Shown here piece after piece: positions 46,501-59,400 of a DNA stretch of 64,000 bases (position 1 is its first letter; each line of letters opens with the position of its first letter). A program made the translations under genes and the position numbers. This DNA comes from Bedellia somnulentella (taxonomy: Eukaryota; Arthropoda; Insecta; Lepidoptera; Bedelliidae): NCBI GenBank assembly GCA_963576735.1, contig OY755178.1:17794001-17858000 (forward strand), given 5' to 3'. The notes below the pieces were generated by a model. That model saw only the letters and a list, made by a program, of their open reading frames with translations, was not told where the DNA came from and did not search any database.

Positions 46501-49500
46501 GCCACTTTTGTAAGTTGATTGGGGAAATGATGGTAATAATAAATGTTTTTGGTGACGGGTATATGAAAGATAATAAATCTTATAACTTCTTACATTAGAG
46601 TTTGTATGTAATTTTGGTAGATTATATTTGTATTTACAGAAGAGATTTAAAAACATCAAACGTGTGGAAAGCTATTTTTCTCTTTGCGGTATAACCTATA
46701 CTACTTATAATCGCTAGTCTATATTATTCAACACTTGCACCAGTATATATAAGAGAAATTTATAGTATTAGACCGTTATTTGATGGTGGCTCAAATTAAA
46801 ATTATGGTGGCATCTTTTTAAGGTCAAAGCACGTACCAAGAAGATAATTTCATTTACATTTATTTGTATTTTTGTATCTTCTGTGGATGTCTGTTATTGG
46901 CTGTTTCTTTGTATTTATCGCATTGTAACTTATACGTTTATGTGCTGTTGATGTCTCTAATAAAATAAATAAATAAATACATACCAAGAATATCAGCAGC
47001 AATACATCTTGCTCTAGTAACATTCTGAATTCTTTGTCCGCAAGTTTGACTGTCGGGTCCTCCGATATAGTATTTCTGTAGGGGACGCAAGTCTTGGGGA
47101 GGATCCTCGGGGATGCTGCCGGGGCGGGGGCGCTTTTCCTGGGGGGGGGATTATAATCTTTATGATTAATATCATAATAATGGGTTCTATATGTTCCCAA
47201 CTGAGGGTCTCATCTTAATTTGGATAGGGTTAAAAGGACATAGTGTGGATCAGCAGCTTTGACAGATTGCTGAGCCTTCTAAAACTGATATTGTATTCAA
47301 GAAATAGAGGGCATACCTATAGCCACTTTGACAGAACAAACTGTCACCAGTATGATATGTATGCCATGTATGCTGTATGATAGCCCAACGTTAAAAGTAA
47401 TATCAAGAGTATGTGCGTTATAAAGGGAAGCGTCTTCATACAAGTCTGCTAAGCTCTTGCCACAAAATGTACCGAATGACAGAAAAAACATAAGTAAAAG
47501 TTATTATAAATGATCTCCCTAACAAGCACATTTAGTAACATCCTGAACATACCTCTCGCATTTTTTTACAAATATCAGTGTAAAGTGTCTGCTTAGAATA
47601 GCAATACCCCACTTTATTCCATGAGTGTTCGTTATAGACGACTAAGAGTAACATAACATACAACATAAACGTTCACGCCGTTTATCCCCGAAGGGGTTGG
47701 CAGAGGTACCAATACTTCTGAACTCACATGGCAGCGCCATCTAGTGTCCAGAAAAGGTACCCACGTTTTGCTTAGACAGTGTACTCACGTGATAGGGGGC
47801 AGGCCTATCGCCGCTTTGTACGAATACTCTGTCACATGACTAAGTACAACTCAGCCATGTGGGTTTAGATTTACAACTAAGAGTATTGGAGCATTGTAAG
47901 TGATTTTTGGGTGATGCCGTCGGAGTCCCAGAACACAACCTTGAGTTACAATCTTTTCCCTACTCGACTTCGAAAAGTGGCAGAAGAATTTCTTATTTCG
48001 AAGCGTTGGCTACTCCTTTTAGGGATTTACGGCCTAGGGGGCGTGACCCACTATGTTGGTATATGTATGTATGTACCACCTTATGCACAGGATGTATGAG
48101 CAGCGCGGGCTCCACGGGGCTTGGGCCACCAGGCACGGGCCTAGGGGGGCTTGCCCCACTATGTTGGTATATATATGTATGTATGTATGTATCACCTTAT
48201 GCACCGGATGTATGAGCAGCGCGGGCTCCACGGGCACCCGCGCGGGCTGCATGGCCAGACACAGCCAGCGGGACAGCACGGGGCACGCGGCCACCAGGCA
48301 CGGGCCTAGGGGGGCGTGCCCCACTATGTTGGTATATATATGTATGTATGTATGTATCACCTTATGCACCGGATGTATGAGCAGCGCGGGCTCCACGGGC
48401 ACCCGCGCGGGCTGCATGGCCAGACACAGCCAGCGGGACAGCACGGGGCACGCGGCCACCAGGCACGGGCCTAGGGGGGCGTGCCCCACTATGTTGGCCC
48501 ATACCTGTGGGGTAACGGATACAGGTTACTTAGATAAATTACAGAGAATTAAATATTGGGATAAACATATTTGTTTATTTTAACGACCGATTTCTGAATT
48601 GAGTATTCCAACTGAGAACAACTTAGGTATCGTTCTGTCGCATTGAAATCTTAACAACTAAATGAGACAAAACGATACTAAAGTCGTTCTCAGCTTGAAT
48701 ACTCAATTCAGAAATCGGGCGTAAGACTTAGGTTTGCAAGCCTGCTTTCTCGTCATGTAGAACTTATGTTTTTAATCCAGATGCAATCACATACATTCCA
48801 ATTACCTAAGACTCAATATTAACCTGAAAAACACTTACCTGAACAACAATATCCTGTATCTCATGGACATGCTCAAATAGAGCTCTTTGGAACACAAAAC
48901 GCATAGTCTGTTGAAGTAACTCTGGCGTCCACATCAGACATTCCACGCCATTCTGACTCTTATCTCCATCGGATTTCGGCTCATTATCGCTCGTGACTAG
49001 AGGCTTGGTGAGTGTACGCAGTGTCTGTAGGGCCGCTTTGCGAACTGAGCTGCTCGAGTGTTCTAGGTATGGCCAGAGACGAGGTAAAACGTCGGATAGG
49101 TCGATGGGACTGAAAGAAAGTTATAAAGGTTTGAGAAATAAGGCGTAAAATGTGTTATGGATAAATATTTTATTGTGTCTGGAGATAGCCAATTACCGAG
49201 AATCCTTACTTCATTATTCTCTAGTTTTAGTGATAAAATGATTGACGTTCTAGCTCTTTTTTGTCAAAAAAGTCAAAAGTCAAAAAGTTTATTCTTCAAA
49301 ATTAAGTTAAAAACTAACATTTTTTGAACGTCAAACGTTGTGTTAAAGCCATAAACAAATGAAATACAAATACTAGTAAAACAATGTTTTTATAACTTAC
49401 TGTAATTGTTTAGCAGCTTGTGGTAACGCCATTAAAGCAGCCAGCAACGCCATATACGAATTAGCAGGAGAGGCTAGATCGTCCTGAAATTTAAAAAGTA

Positions 49501-52500
49501 CATCTAATAAAATTTTGTTGTAAATTAATGACAAAAAGGTCGGATAATTGTGCCTTTGCGTTGCTTATTACAGTTATGTATAACAGGTGAGGGACGAGAA
49601 GGCAAAAATGACTCGAGGAATGAGCAAGCTAGAAAGTAAAATAGAAGAGTAGATATGGTTCAGCGACAACCGCTCAACTAGTGTAGGCAGTCTTTAACCA
49701 TACATTAGTGTAATAGTAACATGGCTAATACTGTCATGTACTAGTATATATACGTACATCTACCCTACCAGTCCATTCAGTAGCAGCCACAGCCAATAAT
49801 AAGCATGATATAAGCGCCAATATTGGGCATCAAATACGAATGGTTTTATTTCAGGTTATAGTTTCGTATCATGCAAGAACAATTAATTCTATAAATACCG
49901 TCAAGCCTACCTTTTGGTCCTTCGAGTAGGATGCTAGATATTTCAAATACACCCTACAATCTTTTGCTCAACATTCATTGAATTTACGTCATAATTTCGA
50001 CACCGCGGACTGTTGTTTTTTGTTGAGTTTTAACTAAAGGCTATGCCTTGCTATTGCAACCTGACATTGGTACCACAACTCTCCAAACCGACATGCTAAT
50101 TCTGCTTACAAACACATAGTTACTCACCAATCCCACTCTAGTTTCACATCAAACTCACCTGTTCATATAGCAGCAGCCACAGCCGCTCGACCAAGCGAGG
50201 CAGACCCTCATGCTGTAGTAGCAAGGTCGCTGCGGACACCAATGCTCCGGCAGCCGCGCTGGACACGTCCTCCGCCGGGTCGGCCACGCCGCGGACTAAC
50301 TGCTCTATGGCGCCGGAGCTGGCCGCTACGTCCTGGAGAGGGGGTAAAGGGGTCATTGGCATCAAATTTTATAGTGTAACGTGTGTAAACGTCGAAAGTG
50401 TAAATGTGAACAAAAGCAATCTGGTTTTGCGAGCAAGTAATGAACTAATTAAGTTTTGTTTTATCTGTTAAACATATACTCGCGCCATTAGTTCCCTTTG
50501 GTAGGTAGGTACAATTGGTAGCCTCATAGTATGATAATACATTTTGAATGTCTGCCTGTTTAAACTTGTTCTGTATTTAATCAATAAGCTTATATTTTTA
50601 GGGGAGATGATTTTCCCTTCCAGTTTTTCTCTAGAATATCATTTTGTTATATACCTTCTAAATAGAGAACTATCAGAGAGTTTCCTCTGACACCACTTTT
50701 GTTAACCACCCAATTTTTTTATTTTGAACTGTCTTGTATATTTACTTCTGTTATCATATCATACATACATATACTCCCGGCTATAAATCCCTAGAAGGGG
50801 TAGCCAGAGCTAAGGAATCAGAAATTCCTCAGCCACTTTTGTAAGTTGCTTGGGGAAAAGATGGTAAAATAAAGGTTGTTGGTGATAGTTCTCCAACCGC
50901 ATCGCCCAAACATCCCTTAAAAAGCCCCAATACCGTTAGTCACCTCTTACGTACACCCACCGGAAGAAATGGGGTAGTGCTATTCTAAGTTCTAAGCCAA
51001 CACTACACAGCAATTCTGTGATCAAACATTGTTTTTTAACGCATTCAACTTTATAAAATGAAAAATCTAATTCAATCGTTTATATTTCACAACAGTTTTA
51101 CTTTTTAGACTAACCACAAAAAATATCTCAATACGACTATTATTATTACGAGTTACGAGTCAATGAGCTCACCTGTCTAGCGGCTAGTAGATACTTGAAG
51201 CCGAGCATGGCGCCGTGCCGCGCCTCCCACTGCGGCTGGTCGGCCAGGCAGGCCAGCGCGGCGGCCACGGCGGCCACGCGGCCACCGCGCATGCGCGCCA
51301 GCGACACGCCCAGCGTCGCCGCGCAGCTCTCGCGGACTGGCGCTACCACCTTGGTAAGACAATTGCTAATGAATAAAGGAAAGAAAAATTTGAATACAGG
51401 CGAGAATCGAACCCGCGACCTCGGGTATACGCCCCCGTCGCTCTGCCAATTGAGCTACCGTGTCAATGGCTGCCAGCGCGAAATTCTTCTATCCTTTGTT
51501 TCTTTTACACTTTTAAGTAGTGTTCCCTACCTCCATGAGGTTTTCATGAACAAAAACATTCAAATTAAGAGAATTGGTGTTTTAATTAAGTAAACTCTAG
51601 TCCAGTATGAAAAACATTAACGACCGATTTCTGAATTGAGTATTCCAGCTGAGAACAACTTAAGTATGGTTCTGTCGTATTGAAATCTTAACAACTGAAT
51701 GAAACAAAACGATACTAAAGTCATTCTCAGCTTGAATACTCAATTCAGAAATCGGGCGTAAGTTGATACTAATTTAAAGATTCGATGTATATGAGTGACT
51801 GTAATGTTGTTACGGTGCTACATAATTTGATCATTATAATAGTTGAAACAATGTCTAAACCGCGCAACTCTCAGCCTTAGTTATGTATACTCCACACTAA
51901 ACGGGGTGTAATTTCAAAGACACTTTAAAAGACACATATGATAGAAATTGATCAATGAATATTGAGAGTTAGAGAAAATTTTCAGTGCATAAAGTAACGA
52001 TCAAGTTACTTAGCTGTGAAATCAGAGGATGTGAAAGTAGTCCTAGTCGATAAATTAGCGGATATCACTTGTCACCAATTAGTTATCTTATAATTAAAAA
52101 TAGTGAAATCTTAGCCACATATGTATTCAATCATTAAATAAAAATAGGTAAAAAATCTTTTTAAGTTAAACGGTTTTATTATTAACATACAGAGCAATGT
52201 TTAAGATAAATGTACTAAAAACCTACAAATAATAATATAAAATAGATACAGTCGTGGGAATTATATACATATGCATAGACTAGACTAAAATAAAACCGTG
52301 GGGCACGTCAATTGTCTACAAATTATCGACTTAATGTGCGATAGAAGAAACGTTTAATTCGTCGTTGGGCAGTTGGCCCGCAAACGGTGAGGAAATTACT
52401 TACTATTTTCTTGCTCATGGAAATTCCAATAGTCATACACTCCATGTAAATAAAAGAGAATTTTCAACTAGTTTCTTGTTGGAAATTTACACTCTTGGCT

Positions 52501-55500
52501 GGCGATGAATCGGTTCACTGCTCGCAGTTTGTCTTTAATCGACAAAACATATGATAAAAGTACTACTCGCTCAACAGTATGAAACCCTAAAATTCGCTTA
52601 TAATCGAGCTTGCTAGCTTGTTTCCACATTCTGCCCTATTTATCACATGTCCATCGTTGTCGGTTGAACAACTGCCCAATAATAGTGTAACATTACAAAA
52701 CAAACATTTTAATCAACGATTGTAGACAATTGACGTGCCCCACGGTTTTATTTTAGTCTAGTCAATGCATATGTATATAATTCCCACGACTGTATCTATT
52801 TTATATTATTATTTGTAGGTTTTTAGTACATTTATCTTAAACATTGCTCTGTATGTTAATAATAAAACCGTTTAACCTAAAAAGTTTTTTTACCTATTTT
52901 TATTTTCTAGTTTTTAGTTTTTATTTCGTATTCTGTTTAACTCATATAGTGCTTCATTATTGCAAGGTTTCTTGCCCGTTAGTTTATTGCAGTCCAACTC
53001 CTCTATACCTAGTCCCTGCAAAGATCTGACTCTATACTAAGAGCCACGTAGGCTTGACCTTCTTCAAACAGTTTCGCACCTAAGTATACGACTGCGTAAT
53101 CCACAGTGCTGCCCTGCATTTTATGTATTGTAGAAGCCAATGATAGTATTAAAGGCAACATTCTTCTTTCAGCTGTCCCGTAATTGTACTAAGCTGGAAA
53201 CTGTATGGCTTTCGGGTGTATAAGATGTACTCCGTCTCTTGCGAAATCAATTCGGACGGCAGGTACATCTGTTGCATACATTTGAGTTCGACGAAATTGA
53301 GGCCAAATGATTTCGTTGCAACAAGATGCGCCTGAGTCTTGAGGGGAAAACGCTAACGACATATCATTTTTATCCACCCTAATGCCATACAGTTCTCGGC
53401 GCGTTTTAACCTTTCACCTAAATTGGGTGGTGTACCGCTAACGACGTATAATTTTTAGCCACCCTAACGCCACACAGTCCTCAACACGATAAAAAATCTT
53501 GACTTGGGTGGTGGATTCAGGCTGGATTAATCAGATACCTAAATAAATTACATATTCAATTTCTAAATTTAAATCTTATTATTATATGCCATTTAGTGGC
53601 TGCGCCCATCTAAAATATTGATTTGGTATAGGGAACTGTATGGCGACCATCTTAGATTTTAATTTTGCATAGTAAATTGTATTCTACTTGTTGAGACCTT
53701 TCATTTGATACCCATGTTGATCGGATTGATATAAAACCTAAGTTATCCGCTATTTTGTAGAGGCCGCCATCTTGGATTTTAATTTTATATAGTACATTGT
53801 ATTCTATTGGTAGAGCACATTCATTTGATACCCATATTGATGGGATTGATAAAACCTACGTTATCCGCCATTTTGTAGCGGCCGCCATCTTGGATTTCCT
53901 TTTTTTATAGTATACTAGCTTTTTGCCCCGCGACTTCGTCCGCGTGGACTTCATTTTTTGCATCCAGTTTACATAATACCAAAATACCGAAACACTATCT
54001 CAACTTCTGTTTTTTATATTTATAATCCCGCGGGCGTTGTAAATGACATAAAGGACATTGAGGCTTTTTAAGTGATTGTTGGGCGATGCAGTTTGTGACC
54101 CATCACTAACAACCTTTATTAACCTATCTTTTATCAATATATATCTTTTATCAATATATTTCCAAAATTGGATGAAGAATTAGTATCTCCGAAGCTATGG
54201 CTACCCTTTCATGGAATTTATGGTTGTTAGCATATATTCATGAATGATTGATAGATGGATTTCATAAATTCAATCGCACCAAGTTTTATTATAAAATGTA
54301 AAAAAACTCTATATTAACTTTCATTTGCTATATCAACCCGTTAGGGGTTGAGTTCCAAAAATTCCTTTTTAATTGTTCATAAGAATCATGAAACAAATAT
54401 ACCAAGTTTTTATGTTCAGAAATGAGAATATCTTTAGTAAGTACAGATACGGATAGTAGTTTGGCGCTGCGGCGACGGCCCGGTGCTGCCCCCTACACTG
54501 ACCGTTGGTGATAGTGGGAGAGCTTGCAGCGATTGCTCGGCAATATAGGGATGATTAGTGGTGGATCTCCTTCCAAAATAATCGCTAAATTGAAGGGATA
54601 GTGCTTGTTATTATTATATATAGTGTTATTTTAAGACATTTTTTTACAAAAAGCTTGAATTACCTGAGATACGAACCCGGGACGATTGATTCATAATAGT
54701 TCTAATTAAATATTCATAGTAGTTAGTTATACCGCTACGCCACGGAGACGTTACCGGGGCGGTGTCAAATTTTTATTACGCTTTATTTCATATTAGTCTT
54801 ACTATTGATAAACAAATTTGTCATTTAAATTGATGAAACCCCTTCATCTTTCCAAAATGAACATTAACAAAGTGTCTGATGTGAATTCCATCGATGATAA
54901 AAATAATCGCTGCAATATTTTGAGCCATATATGAGTTAAGGTTTTTTGATGTTCCTATGAGAACTCTTGCGGATTCCTTAGTTTCAAGGAATCATCGTCG
55001 TTTCATTGAGCTTCTAAATTTACATGTTAATATTCGTTTGTATATAAGTAGATATAAAAAAAATTGTACATCATCCCTCGGGAGTTCCTTATTTTCGGGG
55101 ATCCATTACCGTACCATTAAGCTTCTAAATTTTGATTTTTATATTAGTTTACAATATTTTACGTTGTTTTAAACGATACACAGCGCCATCTCCAATGCAT
55201 TTAGCAAGCAAACAATATTTTTGATTTCCCGTGGGAACATATTTTTTCCGGGATAAAAAGTACCCTATTATTTAATTTAGACCTCTAACTACACGTCTGA
55301 AAAATTTCAAAGCAATCGGTTCAGTATTTACGGCGTGAAAGCGGAACAAACAAACAAACAAACTCACTTTCCCATTTATAATATTAGTATGGATTGTATT
55401 CTGCTTGTTGAGCCCTTTCATTTGATACCCATATTGATGGGATAAATAAAACCTAAAGTATCCGCCATTTTGTAGCGGCGGCCATCTTGAATTTATAATG

Positions 55501-56421
55501 ATAATGAATAAATATGATTGTATTGTCACCAAAATCCAAAGTGTATACAAAATTTCAGATTAATCGGTTGATAGGAAGAGGGTGAAATTGGAATTACTAA
55601 ATTTGACCCAAGAAAAAAGAATAAAACAAACGGGGTGAGCTAAATAAAACCGTTTAATAATTAGCATCAACTTATTGTTCTCCATACTGGTCCAGAGATT
55701 AGTGTGTCGAAGATTGTTACGGTGCTACATATTTGATCATTGTCATAGCAGGCACAATGTATATCAAATCAATGAGTATAACCAAAACAGCTGTAGTCCT
55801 TAAATCTTATTGTAATAAATGTCTATACACTAACCTGATCCGAGACAAAATCTCCAAATCTATCAAGAGCGAGCACCACCACTAATCTTAGTGCCATATC
55901 CTCCAACCATTCTTGGTGGGCATCGTCTGCATTTTCAGTCTGAAACACAAATTAAAAATAAATTCATTTTCGAACCTACGATACTAAATTGATTTTTTCT
56001 AAAACTCAATGGCAACTAATGGTGCGGGTATATTCAGGTATGGAAACTCATTTAAATTATAATAGGCCATAAGCAAGATGTCACCAATGTATCTTTGGCT
56101 ATTTGTATCTCAATATTTCTCATAGACATATATTTTTGAGAAGAGTTTAATGCTGATAGCGCCATTGCGGATACTTTCTGAGAGATTAGGGTACAACCAA
56201 AGCATTCACGCACCCCAACCTGTTAGTACTTACATGCTCACCAGTCTATACACGGCATTCTTCGCGACTGGCACGGCCAGCGCTGCCCCATGTCTGGTTT
56301 CCCAAACAGCACTAAGTAACCGCGATTACAGCGCCACGCACCAATACAGTCCATGCCTCCTATTATACCCATAACTATCCAAAGCATTCCTCGTGGCCTG
56401 CAGATTTAGCATAACATACAT

Positions 56422-56490
<69 letters not shown>

Positions 56491-59400
56491 CTGGCGATTA
56501 CAGCGCCACGCACCCATACTATTCTTGCAGTATACACACTCATTCACCAGTTTATACTCAGCATTCCTGGTGACTACAACGTCCGCGCGTCCCTTTCTAG
56601 CAGTATATTTACTCACCAGTCTATAAACAGCATTCCTCGCGATTGGCGCAGCTAACAAATGTCTTAGTGCCAGCGCTGGCCCATGTCTGGTTTTCCAAGC
56701 AGTACTAATTAATCGCGACTACAGCACTAATACAGTCCACGCATCCCTTTCTCGCATTAGGTTTATTGCTCGAATCTCTATGCACAGTGTTCCCTGCGCC
56801 CGGCTTGGTCACCAGATGTCGCAGCAACACACACATTCACAGGTCTATGCACAGCATTCCTAGCAGCTAGCAAGTTTCGCAGTAAACTTTCATACTTACC
56901 AGTCTATACACAGCACTCCTGGCAACCGGTGAAGCTAGCAAATCTCTCAAAGCCAGCGCTGCCCCATGTCTGGTCTGCCAAGCAGCACTGAGCAATCGCG
57001 ATTGCAGCGCCACGCACCAATACATTCCATGCATCCCATTCGACCAGTAAGTATACTGCTCGCATGGGATAATCAGCAATCTATACATAGCATTCCTAGC
57101 AGCTGTGTAGTGTCGGCTTAGAATAACACTACCCCATTTCTACCCGTGGGTGATCGTAAGACGCGACTAAGGGTATAGGGACTTTTCAAGTGATTTTTGG
57201 GCGATGTCACCAAAAACATTTATTATTACCATCTTTCCCCACTAAACTTCCAAAAGTGGCCGAGGAATTTCTCATTCCAAAGCTCTGGCTACCCCGTTTA
57301 GGGAATTACAGCCGTGAGTATATGTATGTATGTAAGTATTCATTTCTAGCATACAGCAAGTTTCGCAGTACACTTACCAGTCTATACACAGCATTCCTGG
57401 CGACCGGCGCAGCTAACAAATGTCTTAGTGCCAGCGCCGCCCCGTGTCTGGTTTCCCAAGCAGCACTGAGTAACCGCGACTGCAGCGCCACGCACCAGCC
57501 CGCTAGAGGCCAGGCGGCGGACGACCAGCCTGACTCGGTAGGGGTCGCTAGTTCCGCGGACACTGGGGGTGAGATAATAAGGGTTGGTTTTCGGTTGGAG
57601 GTATTTAAAGATGCCAAAAGGGTATTTGAAATTCTTGGAGTTAGTTAAGATTGATAGGAAAGTTAGAGTATGTAGAAACTGTAGACCAAATGTGACTAAA
57701 TGAGAAGACGGTAAAAATAAAGTATTGAAACACTGACAATTTAAGTTACTAATTAAGTTAATTTGCTGTGTAGTGTCGGCTTAGAATAGCACCACCCCAT
57801 TTCTTCCGGTGGGTGTACGTAAGAGGCGACTAACGGTTTTGGGGCTTTTAAGGGATTTCTGAGGAGACCCATCACTAACGACCTCTGTTTTAACATCTTT
57901 TCCCCACGCAAATTCCAAAAGTGGCTGAGGAATTTCTCACTTCTTAGCTCTGGCTACCCCTTCTAGGGATTTATAGCCGTGAGTATATGTATGTATGTAT
58001 TAAGTTAATTTGATGTATTCGAAAACTAAATAAATAATAATCGACTGCAACTCACAATACATTTCCTCAGCCGAACACTGGGGGTGAGATAATAAGGGTT
58101 GGTTTTTGGTTGGAAATATCTGATGGTGCCCAAAGGGTGTTTGGAATTCTTAAAGTTAGTTGAAATTAGTAGGAATGTTAGAGTAGGTAGAAACTGTAGA
58201 CCAAATATGACTAAATGAGAAGATGGTAAAAATAAAGTATTGAAACACTGACAATTTAACTTACTAATTAAGTTAATTTGATGTCTAGGATCTATAGAGC
58301 TAGTGTGGATGGTAATGTTAGTAGAGGACGACCACGGAGAACAAACTTGGACCAAATTGAGAGTGTGCTCAAAAAGGCTGGCGTCCGAAGTATGAAGAAT
58401 AAAAGAGCATGTATGAAAAGATTGATGGATGTAAACGAAGCTAGAGGTTTGTCAGGATCGTACGAAGTGGCCATCAATAGTCTCTGCCTACCCCAATGGG
58501 AACTAATGGCGTGAGTATATGTATGATGTATGTATTCAAAAATAAAATCAGTAATAATCGACTGCAACTCACAATACATTTCCTCAGCCTCAACCTTGAT
58601 CTTCTTCTTATCAGGCTCCCTATCCTCGTTCTCTCTTGACTTCTGCTTGCAAAGTGCGAGTCTAGCTTTCCGTTTGGCCACATTCATTTCACGGGAGCTT
58701 AGCTGTTTGCTGGATGGCAGAGGCACTAGCTCTTGGACTGGTCTCTGTGGGAAATTAATGAATATTACATACTAGTTATTAAAAAGTCTATGAGAAAATA
58801 GATATGACATGGCAGGAATATTGTTCGTGATTCAAAAACATCGTGGTTATTTTGTTAGGGTTAATTATGGAATGGCAAACAATTTAACACTTATAGTTTT
58901 GTCATATATGTGTATCTGAATGCCACAGTAATTTATTTCCAAATTGGTTGAAACCACGTAGTTTTAACTGTGTACTGCATTAAGATTAAAGAAAAATTTT
59001 AAAATTACGTGATTCGTGAAAGATGTGGTGTACAAGACGATATTGTAAGAAAGATAGAAAAAGGAATCTTGAGATGGTTTGGGCATATAGAGAGGATGGA
59101 TGACAGTAAATTGGTAAAAGAGATCTATAGAGCCAATGTGGAAGGTAATGTTAGTAGAGGACGACCTCGGAGGACACATTTGGATCAAATAGAAAATGTA
59201 CGCAAAAAGGCAGGTGTACGAAGAATAAAAGAGCATGTATGAAAAGATTGATGGATGTGAATGAAGCTAGAGAGGTTTGCCAGGATCGTACAAAGTGGCG
59301 ATCGATAGTCTCTGCCTACCCCAATGGGAACTAACGGCGTGAGAATTTGTATGTATGTATGTAAAAAAATTAATGGGTTAGCTATGCAAGAAACTAAATG

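Larger units (their letters stand above)
57563..58589 (+). repeat. tandem duplication of the E4-E5 intron, two units
   Basis: 57557-58074 and 58075-58589 share cactgggggtgagataataa, gaaactgtagaccaaat and caactcacaatacatttcct in order. Unit 1 holds a SINE-A and unit 2 an RTE fragment, at the same place (after ttaagttaatttg). Confidence 0.85.

Noticed and set aside
46850..47200. 116-codon minus frame over exon E12
   Set aside because: It is in a different register from the one that matches the family and the neighbouring splice phases, and it runs through the inserted LINE end.
48053..48583. 176-codon plus-strand frame over the exon-11 array
   Set aside because: It is the antisense of repeated BTAF1 coding sequence; the repeats keep both strands open.
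56326..56658. 110-codon minus frame with a Cys/Val run
   Set aside because: The run is the translated (CA)n tract between exon-5 copies.
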